Part shown: piece after piece, positions 1 to 8,120 of the stretch
Numbering within the stretch: the stretch's first letter is position 1
Layout of the letters: each line of letters begins with the position of its first letter
The notes under the pieces: model-generated
Told to the model about the DNA's origin: nothing
Seen by the model: the letters and a program-made list of their open reading frames with translations, nothing else
Databases searched by the model: none
NCBI RefSeq assembly: GCF_013377995.1
Contig: NZ_CP055305.1
Location: 496,001 to 560,000, forward strand
Source: Mannheimia pernigra
Lineage (GTDB): Bacteria; Pseudomonadota; Gammaproteobacteria; Enterobacterales; Pasteurellaceae
DNA length: 64,000 nt
Direction of reading: 5' to 3'
Made by a program: the position numbers and the translations under genes

Positions 1-527
1 ATCATATAACCGTTGTGCAGGGTATTTTGTTGATGATTGCTTGGTTGTATTTACGTTGGCGTAATTTTGATTTTAGCGTATTAAATTTTAAGGTTGATCG
101 TTACACATTACCGATGACTTTAGTGCTCGTATTGGTAGCAGGTGCTATTGCAGATATTTATCAATATTTACATTCATTCGTTATACCAGAGCATTACCCA
201 GAAATAGATGAGTCATATTATCAACGCATTAGTTATACCCCTGAATTAATCATCACATCATTGGTGAATGGTTTTTTTGAAGAGATTTTCTTTATAGGGT
301 TAGTCTTTGCGGTGCAACCTCGATCTTTTCCTAAAGCATTAATCTTAAGTATTGTGGTTCGTTTTTTATTCCATACTTACCAAGGTATTGCAGGGGCTTT
401 AACTGTGACAACACTAGGAATATCATTTTGGTTATTTCGCCGAAAAATGAATGTGCTTGTACCTTTTTTTATTGCTCACGCCGTCTTTGATATTTGGGGG
501 CTAAGTGCATTAGGATTCTTCCTATAA
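1..527 (+). CDS. CPBP-family intramembrane protease-like protein, 5' end outside window
   Basis: The reading frame is open to the left edge, so the N-terminus is missing; a GTG at 15 is only an internal candidate. Several hydrophobic segments are visible. Three spaced motifs fit the CPBP (CAAX protease/bacteriocin-processing, Abi) family: a double glutamate in FFEEIFFIG, FLFHTYQG, and AHAVFD near the C-terminus. The Arg that normally follows the EExxx motif is replaced by Ile, so catalytic activity is uncertain. Substrate unknown. It converges on the nan operon. Confidence 0.6.
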   Translation, partial: HITVVQGILLMIAWLYLRWRNFDFSVLNFKVDRYTLPMTLVLVLVAGAIADIYQYLHSFVIPEHYPEIDESYYQRISYTPELIITSLVNGFFEEIFFIGLVFAVQPRSFPKALILSIVVRFLFHTYQGIAGALTVTTLGISFWLFRRKMNVLVPFFIAHAVFDIWGLSALGFFL

Positions 528-534
528 TGACTTG

Positions 535-567
535 AAAAAAGCACCTTAAATAATTTATTTAAGGTGC
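535..567 (-). terminator. Rho-independent terminator of the nan operon
   Basis: A 13-bp perfect stem with a one-base loop (541-567) is followed on the minus strand by six T (535-540). It sits 30 bases past the nanA stop. It may also stop plus-strand transcription from the CPBP gene, but there is no T-run on that side. Confidence 0.8.
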
Positions 568-597
568 AATAATTAAGAGGGTGTTATTTCTTATACA

Positions 598-1476
598 TTA
601 TAAGAATTTTGCTTTTAACTCTTTCGCTCGAGCTAATTGTTGCTCGGTTGCTTTTGCCGTCATTGGCTCACGGCAGAAGCCTGCATCAACACCTTCTAAT
701 TTTAATAACTCTTTAATCGTTAAATATAAGCCGTTTGCTAAAATACCTTCAATTAAATCGTTTGTAACGTGTTGAATTTCAAGTGCTTCTTTGATCTTAC
801 CTTGTTGAGTTAATTCAAAAATTTGTCTTGCACGCACACCGTTTACGTTAAAGGTTGAGCCGATAGCACCATCTACACCAAGAGAGGCTGCTGGTAACAT
901 CATTTCATCAAAACCAGCCCAAATTAAGTGATCAGGATAGGCTTTTTTCAAGCGTTCTAATAAGTAGAAATCACCCGCTGTAAATTTAACCCCTAAGATT
1001 TTCGGGTTTTTGTAAAGTTCACCGAACTGCTCAATACCGATATTCACACCTGTTAAGAACGGGATAGAATAGACAATCATATTATTGCCTGTTTCTGCAA
1101 TAATTGTTTCGTAGTAATGTTTGATTTCAGGGAAGCTGAATTTATAGTAAAACGGCGTAACCGCAGATAAAGAATCGTAGCCTAATTCTGTGGCGTATTT
1201 ACCTAATTCCACCGCTTCTTTTAAGTTTACGCTACCTACTTGTGCGATTAATGCAATTTCATCTTTCGCTTCATCTTTTGCAATGCGGAAAATTTCTTTT
1301 TTCTCTTCGGTAGAAAGCATAAAGTTTTCACCCGTTGAACCGCCAACATATAAGCCGTCCACTTTCATTTTATCAATGTTGTGGCGGATAATTTGGCGTA
1401 AACCTTTCTCATTAATTGAGCCGTCTTCGTTAAAAGAAACGAGTAACGCACTAAAAATACCTTTTAAACTTTTCAT
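598..1476 (-). CDS. nanA: N-acetylneuraminate lyase
   Basis: Cytosolic class I aldolase that splits N-acetylneuraminate (sialic acid) into N-acetylmannosamine and pyruvate, the first catabolic step. The protein is 292 residues, normal for the family. The GGSTGEN carboxylate-binding loop is at residues 45-51, the catalytic Tyr at 136 (IVYSIP) and the Schiff-base Lys at 164 (GVKFTAGD), matching the E. coli enzyme positions within one residue. It is the last gene of nanE-nanK-nanA, 26 bases after nanK. No sialic-acid transporter (siaPQM/SatABCD) is visible in the window. Confidence 0.96.
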   Translation of the reverse strand: MKSLKGIFSALLVSFNEDGSINEKGLRQIIRHNIDKMKVDGLYVGGSTGENFMLSTEEKKEIFRIAKDEAKDEIALIAQVGSVNLKEAVELGKYATELGYDSLSAVTPFYYKFSFPEIKHYYETIIAETGNNMIVYSIPFLTGVNIGIEQFGELYKNPKILGVKFTAGDFYLLERLKKAYPDHLIWAGFDEMMLPAASLGVDGAIGSTFNVNGVRARQIFELTQQGKIKEALEIQHVTNDLIEGILANGLYLTIKELLKLEGVDAGFCREPMTAKATEQQLARAKELKAKFL

Positions 1477-1502
1477 TTGAATCTCCGGAGTTTTTGAAAG
1501 AG

Positions 1503-2396
1503 TTAATTGTTCTTAAAATGATGTTCAGCCCACCAAGCCGCACCGATTAAACCTGCATCTTGCCCTGATTTGGCATTGTCTAATGCACAGTGATAAACAG
1601 CGGGAAGCTCGGTGAGATAGTGTTGAACCAACGGCAAATACCCTTCCGCCAAGCCAACACTACCCCCTAACACCACTTTTTGAATATCTAAACTGATTTT
1701 TAAATCAGCAATTAAATTGGCAATCGCTTTTGCAGATTTTTCTACTAATTCGACCGCTTGTTGATTACCTTGTCTGAAACGCTCAAACACTTCTTTTGGT
1801 GAGCAAGGGGAATCCCATTTGCTAGAAACCGCCTCTATGGCACGCCCTGCCGCTATGGCTTCTACACACCCAACTCGACCACAACCGCAAACAGGGCCAT
1901 TAGGATCGGCAAGGGTATGACCAATATGCCCTGCAATGCCATTTGAGCCAATTTGCAATTCGCCGTTTAAAATAATGCCACCGCCAACACCGGTGGAAAC
2001 GGTAATAAAAACAAAATTTTTGACCGCTTGTTGTTCTTCATTTAAATATTCCGCACAGACTGCTGCTTGTACGTCATTTAATAATGCAATTGGCTTATCA
2101 GTATGGCGAGCAATACTTTCTTCTAATGGAAACTCAGCTAAACCGCCCAAGTTTTTGGGGTTTAATGCAGTAAGCACGCCTTTATTGATAATACCTGTTG
2201 AGGCTACAGCAATAAAATCAAATTGCCCTTGATAGGCGTGTAAAATCTCGCTAATGGTTTTGTGCAAACTTCCTGCTTGATCGGCTTGAGGTTTATCTGT
2301 TGGAGTTTGAATTTGCTTGCGTTGTTGCACTTGGTTGTGCTGAACAATCGCAGTGGCAATTTTTGTGCCTCCAATATCAATCGCTAAACAACGCAT
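1503..2396 (-). CDS. nanK: N-acetylmannosamine kinase (ROK family)
   Basis: Phosphorylates N-acetylmannosamine at C6, the second step of sialic-acid breakdown. ROK fold: N-terminal ATP-binding DIGGTK at residues 7-12, catalytic LND around residues 106-108, and a zinc site built from His in GIAGHIGH (about 157) with Cys 170, 172 and 177 (CGCGRVGC). The longer frame starts 45 bases upstream inside nanE, but the ATG at 2396 has an AGAGGT ribosome site seven bases ahead and gives the usual N-terminus. It begins 8 bases after the nanE stop, so translation is probably coupled. Confidence 0.94.
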   Translation of the reverse strand: MRCLAIDIGGTKIATAIVQHNQVQQRKQIQTPTDKPQADQAGSLHKTISEILHAYQGQFDFIAVASTGIINKGVLTALNPKNLGGLAEFPLEESIARHTDKPIALLNDVQAAVCAEYLNEEQQAVKNFVFITVSTGVGGGIILNGELQIGSNGIAGHIGHTLADPNGPVCGCGRVGCVEAIAAGRAIEAVSSKWDSPCSPKEVFERFRQGNQQAVELVEKSAKAIANLIADLKISLDIQKVVLGGSVGLAEGYLPLVQHYLTELPAVYHCALDNAKSGQDAGLIGAAWWAEHHFKNN

Positions 2397-2404
2397 ATTT
2401 ACCT

Positions 2405-3091
2405 CTACTTTTGGGCTGATTTCACAGAGTTGGCAAACCAACTAACGATATGCTCTAAGCGAGTTAATGCTGAACCAACGGTAACATAATCCGCCCCGAT
2501 TTCCATCGCGACTCTGGCAAGTTCTGGCGTATTGTAACGCCCTTCTGCCATCACATTACAACCCGCTATTTTTAAATCTTTCACTAATTGATAATCTGGT
2601 TCATCAGGCACTTCACCGCCTGTATAGCCCGACATCGTACTGCCAATAATATCAAAACCCAGCTGTTGGCAATGCAAGCCTTCTTCCAAATTAGAACAAT
2701 CTGCCATTGCTAAACAACCTTTTTCGTGAATGCGTTTTACAGCATCTTCAATGCTCACAGGGCGAGTGCGGAATGTGCCATCAACGGCAATAATATCTGC
2801 ACCTGCATCGGCTAACGCATCAATATCTTCTAAAAATGGGGTGATACGAACTGGGGAATCAGGCAAATCACGTTTTACAATACCGATAATCGGCACATCA
2901 ACGGCTACACGAGTGGCTTTTAAATTCTCTACCCCTTCAATGCGAATCCCTTTTGCTCCACCAATAACGGAAGCAGCTGCCATTGCAGCAACAATTTCAG
3001 GTTTATCCATCGGACCATCATCGACAGGTTGGCAAGAGGCAATTAAGCCGTGTTGGATTTTATTTAAAATGGTATGACGAGATGCTGACAT
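2405..3091 (-). CDS. nanE: N-acetylmannosamine-6-phosphate 2-epimerase
   Basis: Converts N-acetylmannosamine-6-P into N-acetylglucosamine-6-P, feeding the nagAB route. TIM-barrel of about 228 residues with family motifs: SCQPVDDGPMD near the N-terminus, GIVKRDLP (catalytic Lys), IIAVDGT, MADCSNLEEG and VMAEGRYNTPE. The start at 3091 (MSASRHTIL) is preferred over a frame starting ten codons earlier, because an AAGGA site lies 8 bases upstream of it. It is the first gene of the nan operon, with a CRP-like site about 110 bases upstream. Confidence 0.95.
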   Translation of the reverse strand: MSASRHTILNKIQHGLIASCQPVDDGPMDKPEIVAAMAAASVIGGAKGIRIEGVENLKATRVAVDVPIIGIVKRDLPDSPVRITPFLEDIDALADAGADIIAVDGTFRTRPVSIEDAVKRIHEKGCLAMADCSNLEEGLHCQQLGFDIIGSTMSGYTGGEVPDEPDYQLVKDLKIAGCNVMAEGRYNTPELARVAMEIGADYVTVGSALTRLEHIVSWFANSVKSAQK

Positions 3092-3201
3092 AATCTTTTT
3101 CCTTAGTGCAAAAGTCGTCAATAGACTAGATTTGTTATGAAGAAATACTCCAAATAATTATAATCTAATAAACTTTTACTACAAATAGGAAATTAGAAAA
3201 A

Positions 3202-3217
3202 TGTGAACTAGATCGCA
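3202..3217 (-). promoter_or_regulatory. CRP-binding site upstream of nanEKA
   Basis: TGTGA-ACTAGA-TCGCA fits the CRP consensus TGTGA-N6-TCACA with one mismatch. It lies about 111 bases upstream of the nanE start. Activation of nan genes by CRP is known in related Pasteurellaceae; activity here is inferred. Confidence 0.6.
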
Positions 3218-3261
3218 TTTTTCATCAAAATATTTTTGAGAATGGAGAGAAGAAAGAGAAA

Positions 3262-3281
3262 TGGCGGAAGTGTATGGGAGT
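3262..3281. repeat. Duplicated 3' end of selC: probable att site, distal end of island
   Basis: These 20 bases match the last 20 bases of the selC tRNA gene (6042-6061), including the CCA end, with one mismatch (T for C at 3273) and in the same orientation. Such a partial tRNA copy at the far side of inserted DNA is typical of tyrosine-recombinase integration at a tRNA 3' end. It marks the left end of a 2.8-kb segment. No integrase gene remains. Confidence 0.65.
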
Positions 3282-3424
3282 CAAATTAATAGGTTAAATT
3301 TTTGATTTTAAATGTGTTTTTATTTTACCCTTAAGTTCTTGTTACTTTTTTTCATTGCTGCCCATATATTCCGTCATCATCATTTTGTAATTCAGAAATT
3401 TGGCTGTAGCAAAGTGATGGACAA

Positions 3425-3457
3425 TAAAAAGCCTTTAGAATGTAACTTCTAAAGGCT
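3425..3457 (-). terminator. Terminator of the fic gene
   Basis: Stem AGCCTTTAGAA (3430-3440) pairs with TTCTAAAGGCT (3447-3457). On the minus strand it is followed by a T-run (3425-3430). It lies immediately after the fic stop codon. Confidence 0.8.
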
Positions 3458-3463
3458 GGTTGA

Positions 3464-4795
3464 TTATTGGGTTTGTAACCGTTCGATTAAATCACTAGGG
3501 GCAATGTAGCTTATGCTGTTGCCGGTCTTGAATTGACCTAATAGATTAAGCTCAAACAATCCCTTTAAATCGCTTCTAGCTGTGTTTTCTGATATGCCGT
3601 ACTCGTTGCAGATTTCTCTTGCGGTAAAGATGTAGCCTTTTTCTTTAATCGCTTTTTGCAGTATCTGAATTTGTCTATCGTTGAGTTTAATAGCAGTTTT
3701 GGCGGTAAATTTTGCTATCTCCCCCATAAATGCGTTGAACCGCTTTTGCTTTTCACTAATAAACCGCTCTAGGTCGTTAATGGCTCGCTTAATGATGTGA
3801 GCTTGATAGTAAATGAAATAAGTCAAATCTAGCTCGTCTGTTTCGCTGTAGAGGTAAGATAACGCATATTGTTTCGGGGCTTCTTTGAGTAGTCTGCTGA
3901 TAGAGATATATTCAAATAGCCAGTAGCCCGATTTCAGCATATACCAGTAAAACAAGGCTCTTGCGGTTCGTCCGTTGCCATCCCCGAAAGGGTGGATATA
4001 CCCAATCAGGAAATGCAGCAAAATAGCTTTAATCACTGGGTGAATGAATTGCCCTTTTTCTCCGCTATGGTCTGCATTCGCAAATTCACAATAGGCGGTC
4101 ATTAGTGCTTTTAGTTGGGTGTGCGATGGCGGCTGATAGAGTTGGTTTCCGTCATTATCTGAAATGAATATATCATCATCTTTCCTAAATTCTCCTGCGA
4201 TGGCTTTATTCTCAATGGCGTTATGCGTTGCCGTGCGGTGTAGCTCAAGGATAAGCTCAATAGAAAGCGGTTCATCTTTGAGCTTGATCGCCTCTTTCAT
4301 CAAGGCATAGTTATTCGCAATCATCATTTCGCCTTTGGTTTTGGGCTTTCTTGCAGTTTCTAGCATCTCTTTTGCCACTTTGCGAGTAGTAACTGCCCCC
4401 TCTAGTTGGGCTGAGGTGATAGCTTCCTCCATTACAAGCGATTTCAATAAAAAACGGTCTTGTTCGCTTTTATTTAAGCCAGTAAGCGTGCTTGTTCCTA
4501 CATTTCCGCCAGTTGCTTTATCGATGAAATGAAGTTGAGCCTGCAGACTATCTGGTACACAAAATGAAAATTCGCACTCGCCTACTCTTAACGCATTTTT
4601 TAGCCCCTTGCGGTTTAGCTTGGTGGCAAGCCATTTTATTTCGCTATCTTTAGGGTACACATATTTGAATTTATCCCACGCCAAATAACGCCCCTTTTCA
4701 TCGGTAGCTTTGAATTGCGAAAGAAAGGGCAAAACGTCATTAATTGAATATTGCTCTAAAAGCGTGTCGAGATTTGGCGGATAGGGTAGTTTCAT
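3464..4795 (-). CDS. Fic family protein, self-inhibited class, with C-terminal winged helix
   Basis: Predicted protein adenylyltransferase (AMPylase) of 443 residues. The canonical Fic motif HPFGDGNGRTAR is at residues 268-279 with the catalytic His 268 present. An N-terminal inhibitory-helix motif of the form [S/T]xxxE[G/N] is visible as SAQLEG (128-133), placing it in the class whose own N-terminal helix blocks ATP. The flap region GEFRKDDD is at about 201-208. The C-terminal part (about 365-435) looks like a winged helix-turn-helix, as in many Fic-HTH proteins. It is monocistronic with its own terminator and lies inside the selC-bounded island. Target protein unknown. Confidence 0.88.
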   Translation of the reverse strand: MKLPYPPNLDTLLEQYSINDVLPFLSQFKATDEKGRYLAWDKFKYVYPKDSEIKWLATKLNRKGLKNALRVGECEFSFCVPDSLQAQLHFIDKATGGNVGTSTLTGLNKSEQDRFLLKSLVMEEAITSAQLEGAVTTRKVAKEMLETARKPKTKGEMMIANNYALMKEAIKLKDEPLSIELILELHRTATHNAIENKAIAGEFRKDDDIFISDNDGNQLYQPPSHTQLKALMTAYCEFANADHSGEKGQFIHPVIKAILLHFLIGYIHPFGDGNGRTARALFYWYMLKSGYWLFEYISISRLLKEAPKQYALSYLYSETDELDLTYFIYYQAHIIKRAINDLERFISEKQKRFNAFMGEIAKFTAKTAIKLNDRQIQILQKAIKEKGYIFTAREICNEYGISENTARSDLKGLFELNLLGQFKTGNSISYIAPSDLIERLQTQ

Positions 4796-5184
4796 AACGA
4801 AAGCCTCAATTTTTAAAAATTGCGTTTAATTCCGCATTATGTGCTGATTTTATTATTGTGTAAAGCGGCGGTTTATCGGGGGCTTTTGAGGATAATAACT
4901 AAGGGCATTTACAAGGAAGCTAAACCGCCAATCGGTAACCTCTATTCAGACGTAGGGGCAATTGAGTATATTTTAGCCCTGTTGTGTCCTATTGGGGATA
5001 AAATAGTTCCAGAAGATGATGCTTAGAAAGTCAAAAACTGTCAAAAACCACGCCGCCGCAACCCCTCGGGAGTACCTTGTTAATTTTAACCATAGCATAT
5101 CGACATCCACCATCATAGAAGCCGCTAAGAGTGATATAAAAGCGGTCATAAAGTGTTGATAAATTGATAAGGAAAGGCAAACAA
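4796..5184. other. Island interior without a clear gene
   Basis: About 390 bases between the fic start and the higA terminator. A 68-codon frame at 4820-5026 on the plus strand has no recognisable family and no good ribosome site, so I do not call it a gene. The sequence around 5040-5110 looks like degraded coding or mobile-element DNA, but I cannot identify it. Confidence 0.4.
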
Positions 5185-5214
5185 AAAGCCGTTAATCTCT
5201 CAATCAACGGCTTT
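5185..5214 (-). terminator. Terminator of higBA
   Basis: AAAGCCGTT (5185-5193) pairs with AACGGCTTT (5206-5214). Read on the minus strand the stem ends in a short T-run. It lies directly after the higA stop. Confidence 0.7.
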
Positions 5215-5218
5215 GTAA

Positions 5219-5578
5219 CTAGGCTTGAATCAATATATCCGCCCCTATGCCTAGCTTGCTATGAAGTTGGCGGATCATATTTAGCGTGAGAGGTCTAGTT
5301 TTGTTAAAAATCTCATACACTCTATTGGGTTTGCCTATAATACCATCTAGGTCTTTAATCTCTAGCCCTTGCTGTTCCATTCTAAATTTAATTGCTTCTA
5401 TTGGGTCTGGTAGTTCAATGTGATAGTGTTTGCTTTCATAGTTTTCAATTAAGCTAATCATTACATCAAAATAATCTACCTCTTCCCCTGTTAACTCTTC
5501 CTCACGGTCAAATAGAGGCTCAATTGCTTTTAATGCTTGCTTATAGTCTTGTTCTGTTCTAATCGGTGTAATATTCAT
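5219..5578 (-). CDS. higA: HigA-type antitoxin
   Basis: 119 residues, the antitoxin of a type II pair of the inverted HigBA order (toxin first). The C-terminal half (about 60-119) holds a helix-turn-helix resembling the COG5499 HigA group (IEAIKFRMEQQGLEIKDL, then IIGKPNRVYEIFNK). The N-terminal half would bind the toxin. It starts 9 bases after the toxin stop and is followed by a hairpin terminator. Autorepression of the promoter upstream of higB is expected from the family. Confidence 0.82.
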   Translation of the reverse strand: MNITPIRTEQDYKQALKAIEPLFDREEELTGEEVDYFDVMISLIENYESKHYHIELPDPIEAIKFRMEQQGLEIKDLDGIIGKPNRVYEIFNKTRPLTLNMIRQLHSKLGIGADILIQA

Positions 5579-5587
5579 TTTCTGCCC

Positions 5588-5887
5588 CTATAGTTCTATT
5601 TCGTCTGCGTTGATACGGTCATATTCTGCGTGTGTGCCTATAAACTTGATGTAAACCGCTCCTAATCTAAATGCAACCGCCACAATTAGCCTATGGTCGT
5701 TTCCTTTGATATTAAACACAACACGCCTATTTTTTAAGATACTGGCATTTTTATATTGTGCCTTAATATCGTGAGCTGTCTGCCAATTAGCTTTTTTTAC
5801 CTCAGCTACCCACGATTTTAGAGGTTGTTCCGTTTCAGGGTGTTTTGTGTAGTAGTCTATTAATGTTGAAGTTGAGATTATTCTCAT
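5588..5887 (-). CDS. higB: HigB-type mRNA interferase toxin
   Basis: 99-residue protein like the HigB_toxin (COG4680) group of the RelE superfamily, which cleaves mRNA on the ribosome. Visible family pieces are LKSWVAEVKKANWQTAHDIK, SILKNRRVVFNIKGN, HRLIVAVAF and the C-terminal FIGTHAEYDRI. The start at 5887 (MRIISTS) has an AGGGGA ribosome site 5 bases upstream; a longer frame adds 18 residues with no family support. It lies beside the selC 3' end, at the proximal end of the island. Confidence 0.85.
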   Translation of the reverse strand: MRIISTSTLIDYYTKHPETEQPLKSWVAEVKKANWQTAHDIKAQYKNASILKNRRVVFNIKGNDHRLIVAVAFRLGAVYIKFIGTHAEYDRINADEIEL

Positions 5888-6041
5888 AGTTTCCCCTGTT
5901 GGTTTGTTGCTATATTTTAATCCCATTTTGGGATTGTGCAAATTACATTTTAAAAGAAGGTGAAAATCAAAATATCTATATATAGAAATAGGTTAGACCA
6001 TTACAAGTTGTGAACGCTGGGGAATGTTAGAAAACAAGGGT

Positions 6042-6136
6042 TGGCGGAAGTGCATGGGAGTTGAACCCACCTGAGAACGCTGGCGTCCTCAACAGGATTT
6101 GAAGTCCTGCCACCTCACCGGAGATGACGCACTTCC
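6042..6136 (-). tRNA. selC: Selenocysteine tRNA (anticodon TCA)
   Basis: 95-nt tRNA with the features of tRNA-Sec: long acceptor stem starting GGAAGTG, anticodon loop CTTCAAA with anticodon TCA, a large variable arm (GAGGACGCC-AGCG-type), T arm GGTTCAACTCCC, and encoded CCA at the 3' end. Length and layout match E. coli selC. It is divergent from selA, 64 bases away. Its last 20 bases are the putative attachment site of the adjacent island. Confidence 0.95.
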
Positions 6137-6200
6137 GAATGTGTAGCAATATTGTACTTTATTTATTAGAATAATCCAAAATATTCTCTTAATAAAAATT

Positions 6201-7598
6201 ATGCAAAAACTATTCAGACAAATCCCCTCTCTTGATTTGCTACTAAAAAAGCCACAAGCGGTCGAATTATGCCAAACATTTGCTTATTCTACGGTTGCAG
6301 AACAAGCACGATTATTGATTAATCAAGCCCGTCAATTTATCGCTCAGCATCAAGCATTACCGAGCTTTATCTCAGAGGAAAATGCATTTTTCTCCATATT
6401 AGAAGGTAATCTGCAAGCCTTAAGCAACGTTAAGATCAGAACGGTTTTTAATTTAACAGGCACCGTGCTACACACTAATTTAGGGCGAGGGCTATGGTCG
6501 GAAAAGGCGATTGAAGCTGCCACAAACGCAATGCGACATCACATTGCATTAGAATTTGATATTGATGAAGGAAAACGATCGCATCGAGATAATTATATTT
6601 CTGAGCTTTTGCAAACCTTAACAGGAGCGGAGGCGGCTTGTATTGTGAATAATAATGCGGCGGCGGTGTTGCTAATGCTTGCGACTTTCGCACAAGGCAA
6701 AGAGGTGATTGTTTCTCGAGGTGAATTGGTGGAAATTGGGGGGGCGTTTCGCATTCCAGATATTATGCGTCAAGCTGGGTGCAAGTTGGTGGAAGTAGGC
6801 ACAACAAACCGTACGCATTTAGCCGATTATCGCAACGCAATCACTGAAAACACCGCCTTTTTGATGAAAGTTCACACGAGCAACTACCATATTGAGGGGT
6901 TTACCAGCTCGGTATCGGACGAGGCGTTAGTGGCATTAGGAAAAGCGTTTAATTTACCTGTCGTGACAGATTTAGGCAGTGGCTCATTAACCAATATGCA
7001 AGCGTTAAATTTACCTAATGAACCGTTGGTACAACAAAAAGTTGCAGCAGGTGTAGATTTAGTTTCTTTCTCGGGCGATAAATTGTTGGGCGGCCCTCAA
7101 GCAGGCATTATTGTAGGCAGCAAAACGATGATACAACAACTGCAACAACACCCACTTAAACGTGTATTACGTTGTGATAAAGTGATTTTATCTGCCCTTG
7201 AGGCAACGCTTCGCCACTATTTATTCCCAGAAAAATTACCCGAAGCCTTACCTACACTCAATTTACTCACTCAATCGCTCGAGGAGTTACAGAACAAGGC
7301 AGAACGCTTGAAAAACGCCTTAAACAAGCGGTTAAATGCCGATTATATTTTGCAAATTGAACCCAGCCACGCCCAAATTGGCAGCGGAGCGTTACCAACC
7401 GAAAGGTTGCCTTCGGTTGCCGTGACTATTTCTGCTGAAAAACAGCGCGATTTGCTCGCACTCGAAAAACAGTTCAAAACCTACCCAAGCCCCATTATTG
7501 GACGCATTGCACAAGGAAAAATGTGGTTAGATGTGAGATCGGTTGCCCAGTTTGAGAGGTTAATTGAGATGTTGGGGAATCACAAAACCAAACCTTGA
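6201..7598 (+). CDS. selA: L-seryl-tRNA(Sec) selenium transferase
   Basis: PLP enzyme that converts Ser-tRNA(Sec) to Sec-tRNA(Sec) using selenophosphate. 465 residues, usual size. N-terminal tRNA-binding region (MQKLFRQIPSLDLLL) and fold-type I core, with the PLP lysine at 294 in SFSGDKLLGGPQAG, matching E. coli Lys295. It forms the Sec-decoding locus with selC (divergent) and selB (downstream). A small toxin-antitoxin pair sits between selA and selB. No selenoprotein gene such as fdhF/fdnG is in the window. Confidence 0.97.
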   Translation: MQKLFRQIPSLDLLLKKPQAVELCQTFAYSTVAEQARLLINQARQFIAQHQALPSFISEENAFFSILEGNLQALSNVKIRTVFNLTGTVLHTNLGRGLWSEKAIEAATNAMRHHIALEFDIDEGKRSHRDNYISELLQTLTGAEAACIVNNNAAAVLLMLATFAQGKEVIVSRGELVEIGGAFRIPDIMRQAGCKLVEVGTTNRTHLADYRNAITENTAFLMKVHTSNYHIEGFTSSVSDEALVALGKAFNLPVVTDLGSGSLTNMQALNLPNEPLVQQKVAAGVDLVSFSGDKLLGGPQAGIIVGSKTMIQQLQQHPLKRVLRCDKVILSALEATLRHYLFPEKLPEALPTLNLLTQSLEELQNKAERLKNALNKRLNADYILQIEPSHAQIGSGALPTERLPSVAVTISAEKQRDLLALEKQFKTYPSPIIGRIAQGKMWLDVRSVAQFERLIEMLGNHKTKP

Positions 7599-7651
7599 AC
7601 TTTAGTTAAATCAGGCTAGAATATTAACCAATGAATGACAAAGGGGGATAT

Positions 7652-7822
7652 ATGGATCTTACGTTATTACACAATGCTGCTCAATTAGAAAAACAAAACT
7701 GTTTTTATACAGATGATGAGCTTGAATTGTTATATAAATTAGAGAACGGCTTAGTGGAAACCAAATCTCATCATCAAGTAATGGAAGATTTGCGTAAAAA
7801 ATTAGGGTTGTCTGAAAAATGA
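7652..7822 (+). CDS. Small antitoxin-like protein of a RelB/ParD type pair
   Basis: 56 residues, acidic, with short helices (YTDDELELLYKLENG; VMEDLRKKLGLSEK). I do not recognise a specific family. Size, overlap of its TGA with the next ATG (ATGATGA), and the RelE/ParE-like partner downstream identify it as the probable antitoxin. The ATG at 7652 follows a strong AGGGGGAT site and is preferred over an ATG at 7631. It is intact although its toxin is frameshifted. Confidence 0.65.
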   Translation: MDLTLLHNAAQLEKQNCFYTDDELELLYKLENGLVETKSHHQVMEDLRKKLGLSEK

Positions 7823-8104
7823 TGAAGTTTGATTATGATATTGTTTGGCTGAAAAAGGCAGAAATAAAATTATTTCATCAAACTGATTATATTTTACAAC
7901 AATCTCAAAATCCGATTATTGCTGAGCAATTCTATGATGCAATTAAAAGCGAAGTCGATAAACTCTTATACCGCAGAGGTTTATCGACTTCGCAAGAAAA
8001 AAGAAATTCCGATTTTAAACGGAAAGTATCAAGTAAAATTCCTGATCGGTCAGGAAAATGTCTATATCGTGGATTTCAAATCCTCTCGTCAAAATAGTTA
8101 CTAA
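7819..8104 (+). pseudogene. Frameshifted RelE/ParE-family toxin
   Basis: The first reading frame (from 7819) gives an N-terminal RelE/ParE-like half, KFDYDIVWLKKAEIKLFHQT to about EVDKLL. The second half continues one frame later as YTAEVYRLRKKKEIPILNGK and ends at 8104 with IVDFKSSRQNSY, a typical ParE/RelE C-terminus. The frame change falls near 7965-7985. Either an inactivating single-base indel or an assembly error is possible; there is no homopolymer at the junction to suggest programmed slippage. The gene ends 16 bases before selB. Confidence 0.75.
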
Positions 8105-8120
8105 TTTCACAAGGATTTCT

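Noticed and set aside
3262..3281. A second selenocysteine tRNA gene
   Set aside because: Only the last 20 bases of selC are present; no anticodon arm or 5' acceptor strand can be folded next to it.
4820..5026. 68-codon frame inside the selC island as a gene
   Set aside because: No family resemblance, no clear ribosome site, and unusual residue mix; more likely debris.
7960..7990. Programmed frameshift in the RelE/ParE toxin
   Set aside because: No slippery heptamer, long homopolymer or stimulatory structure is visible, so a plain indel is simpler.
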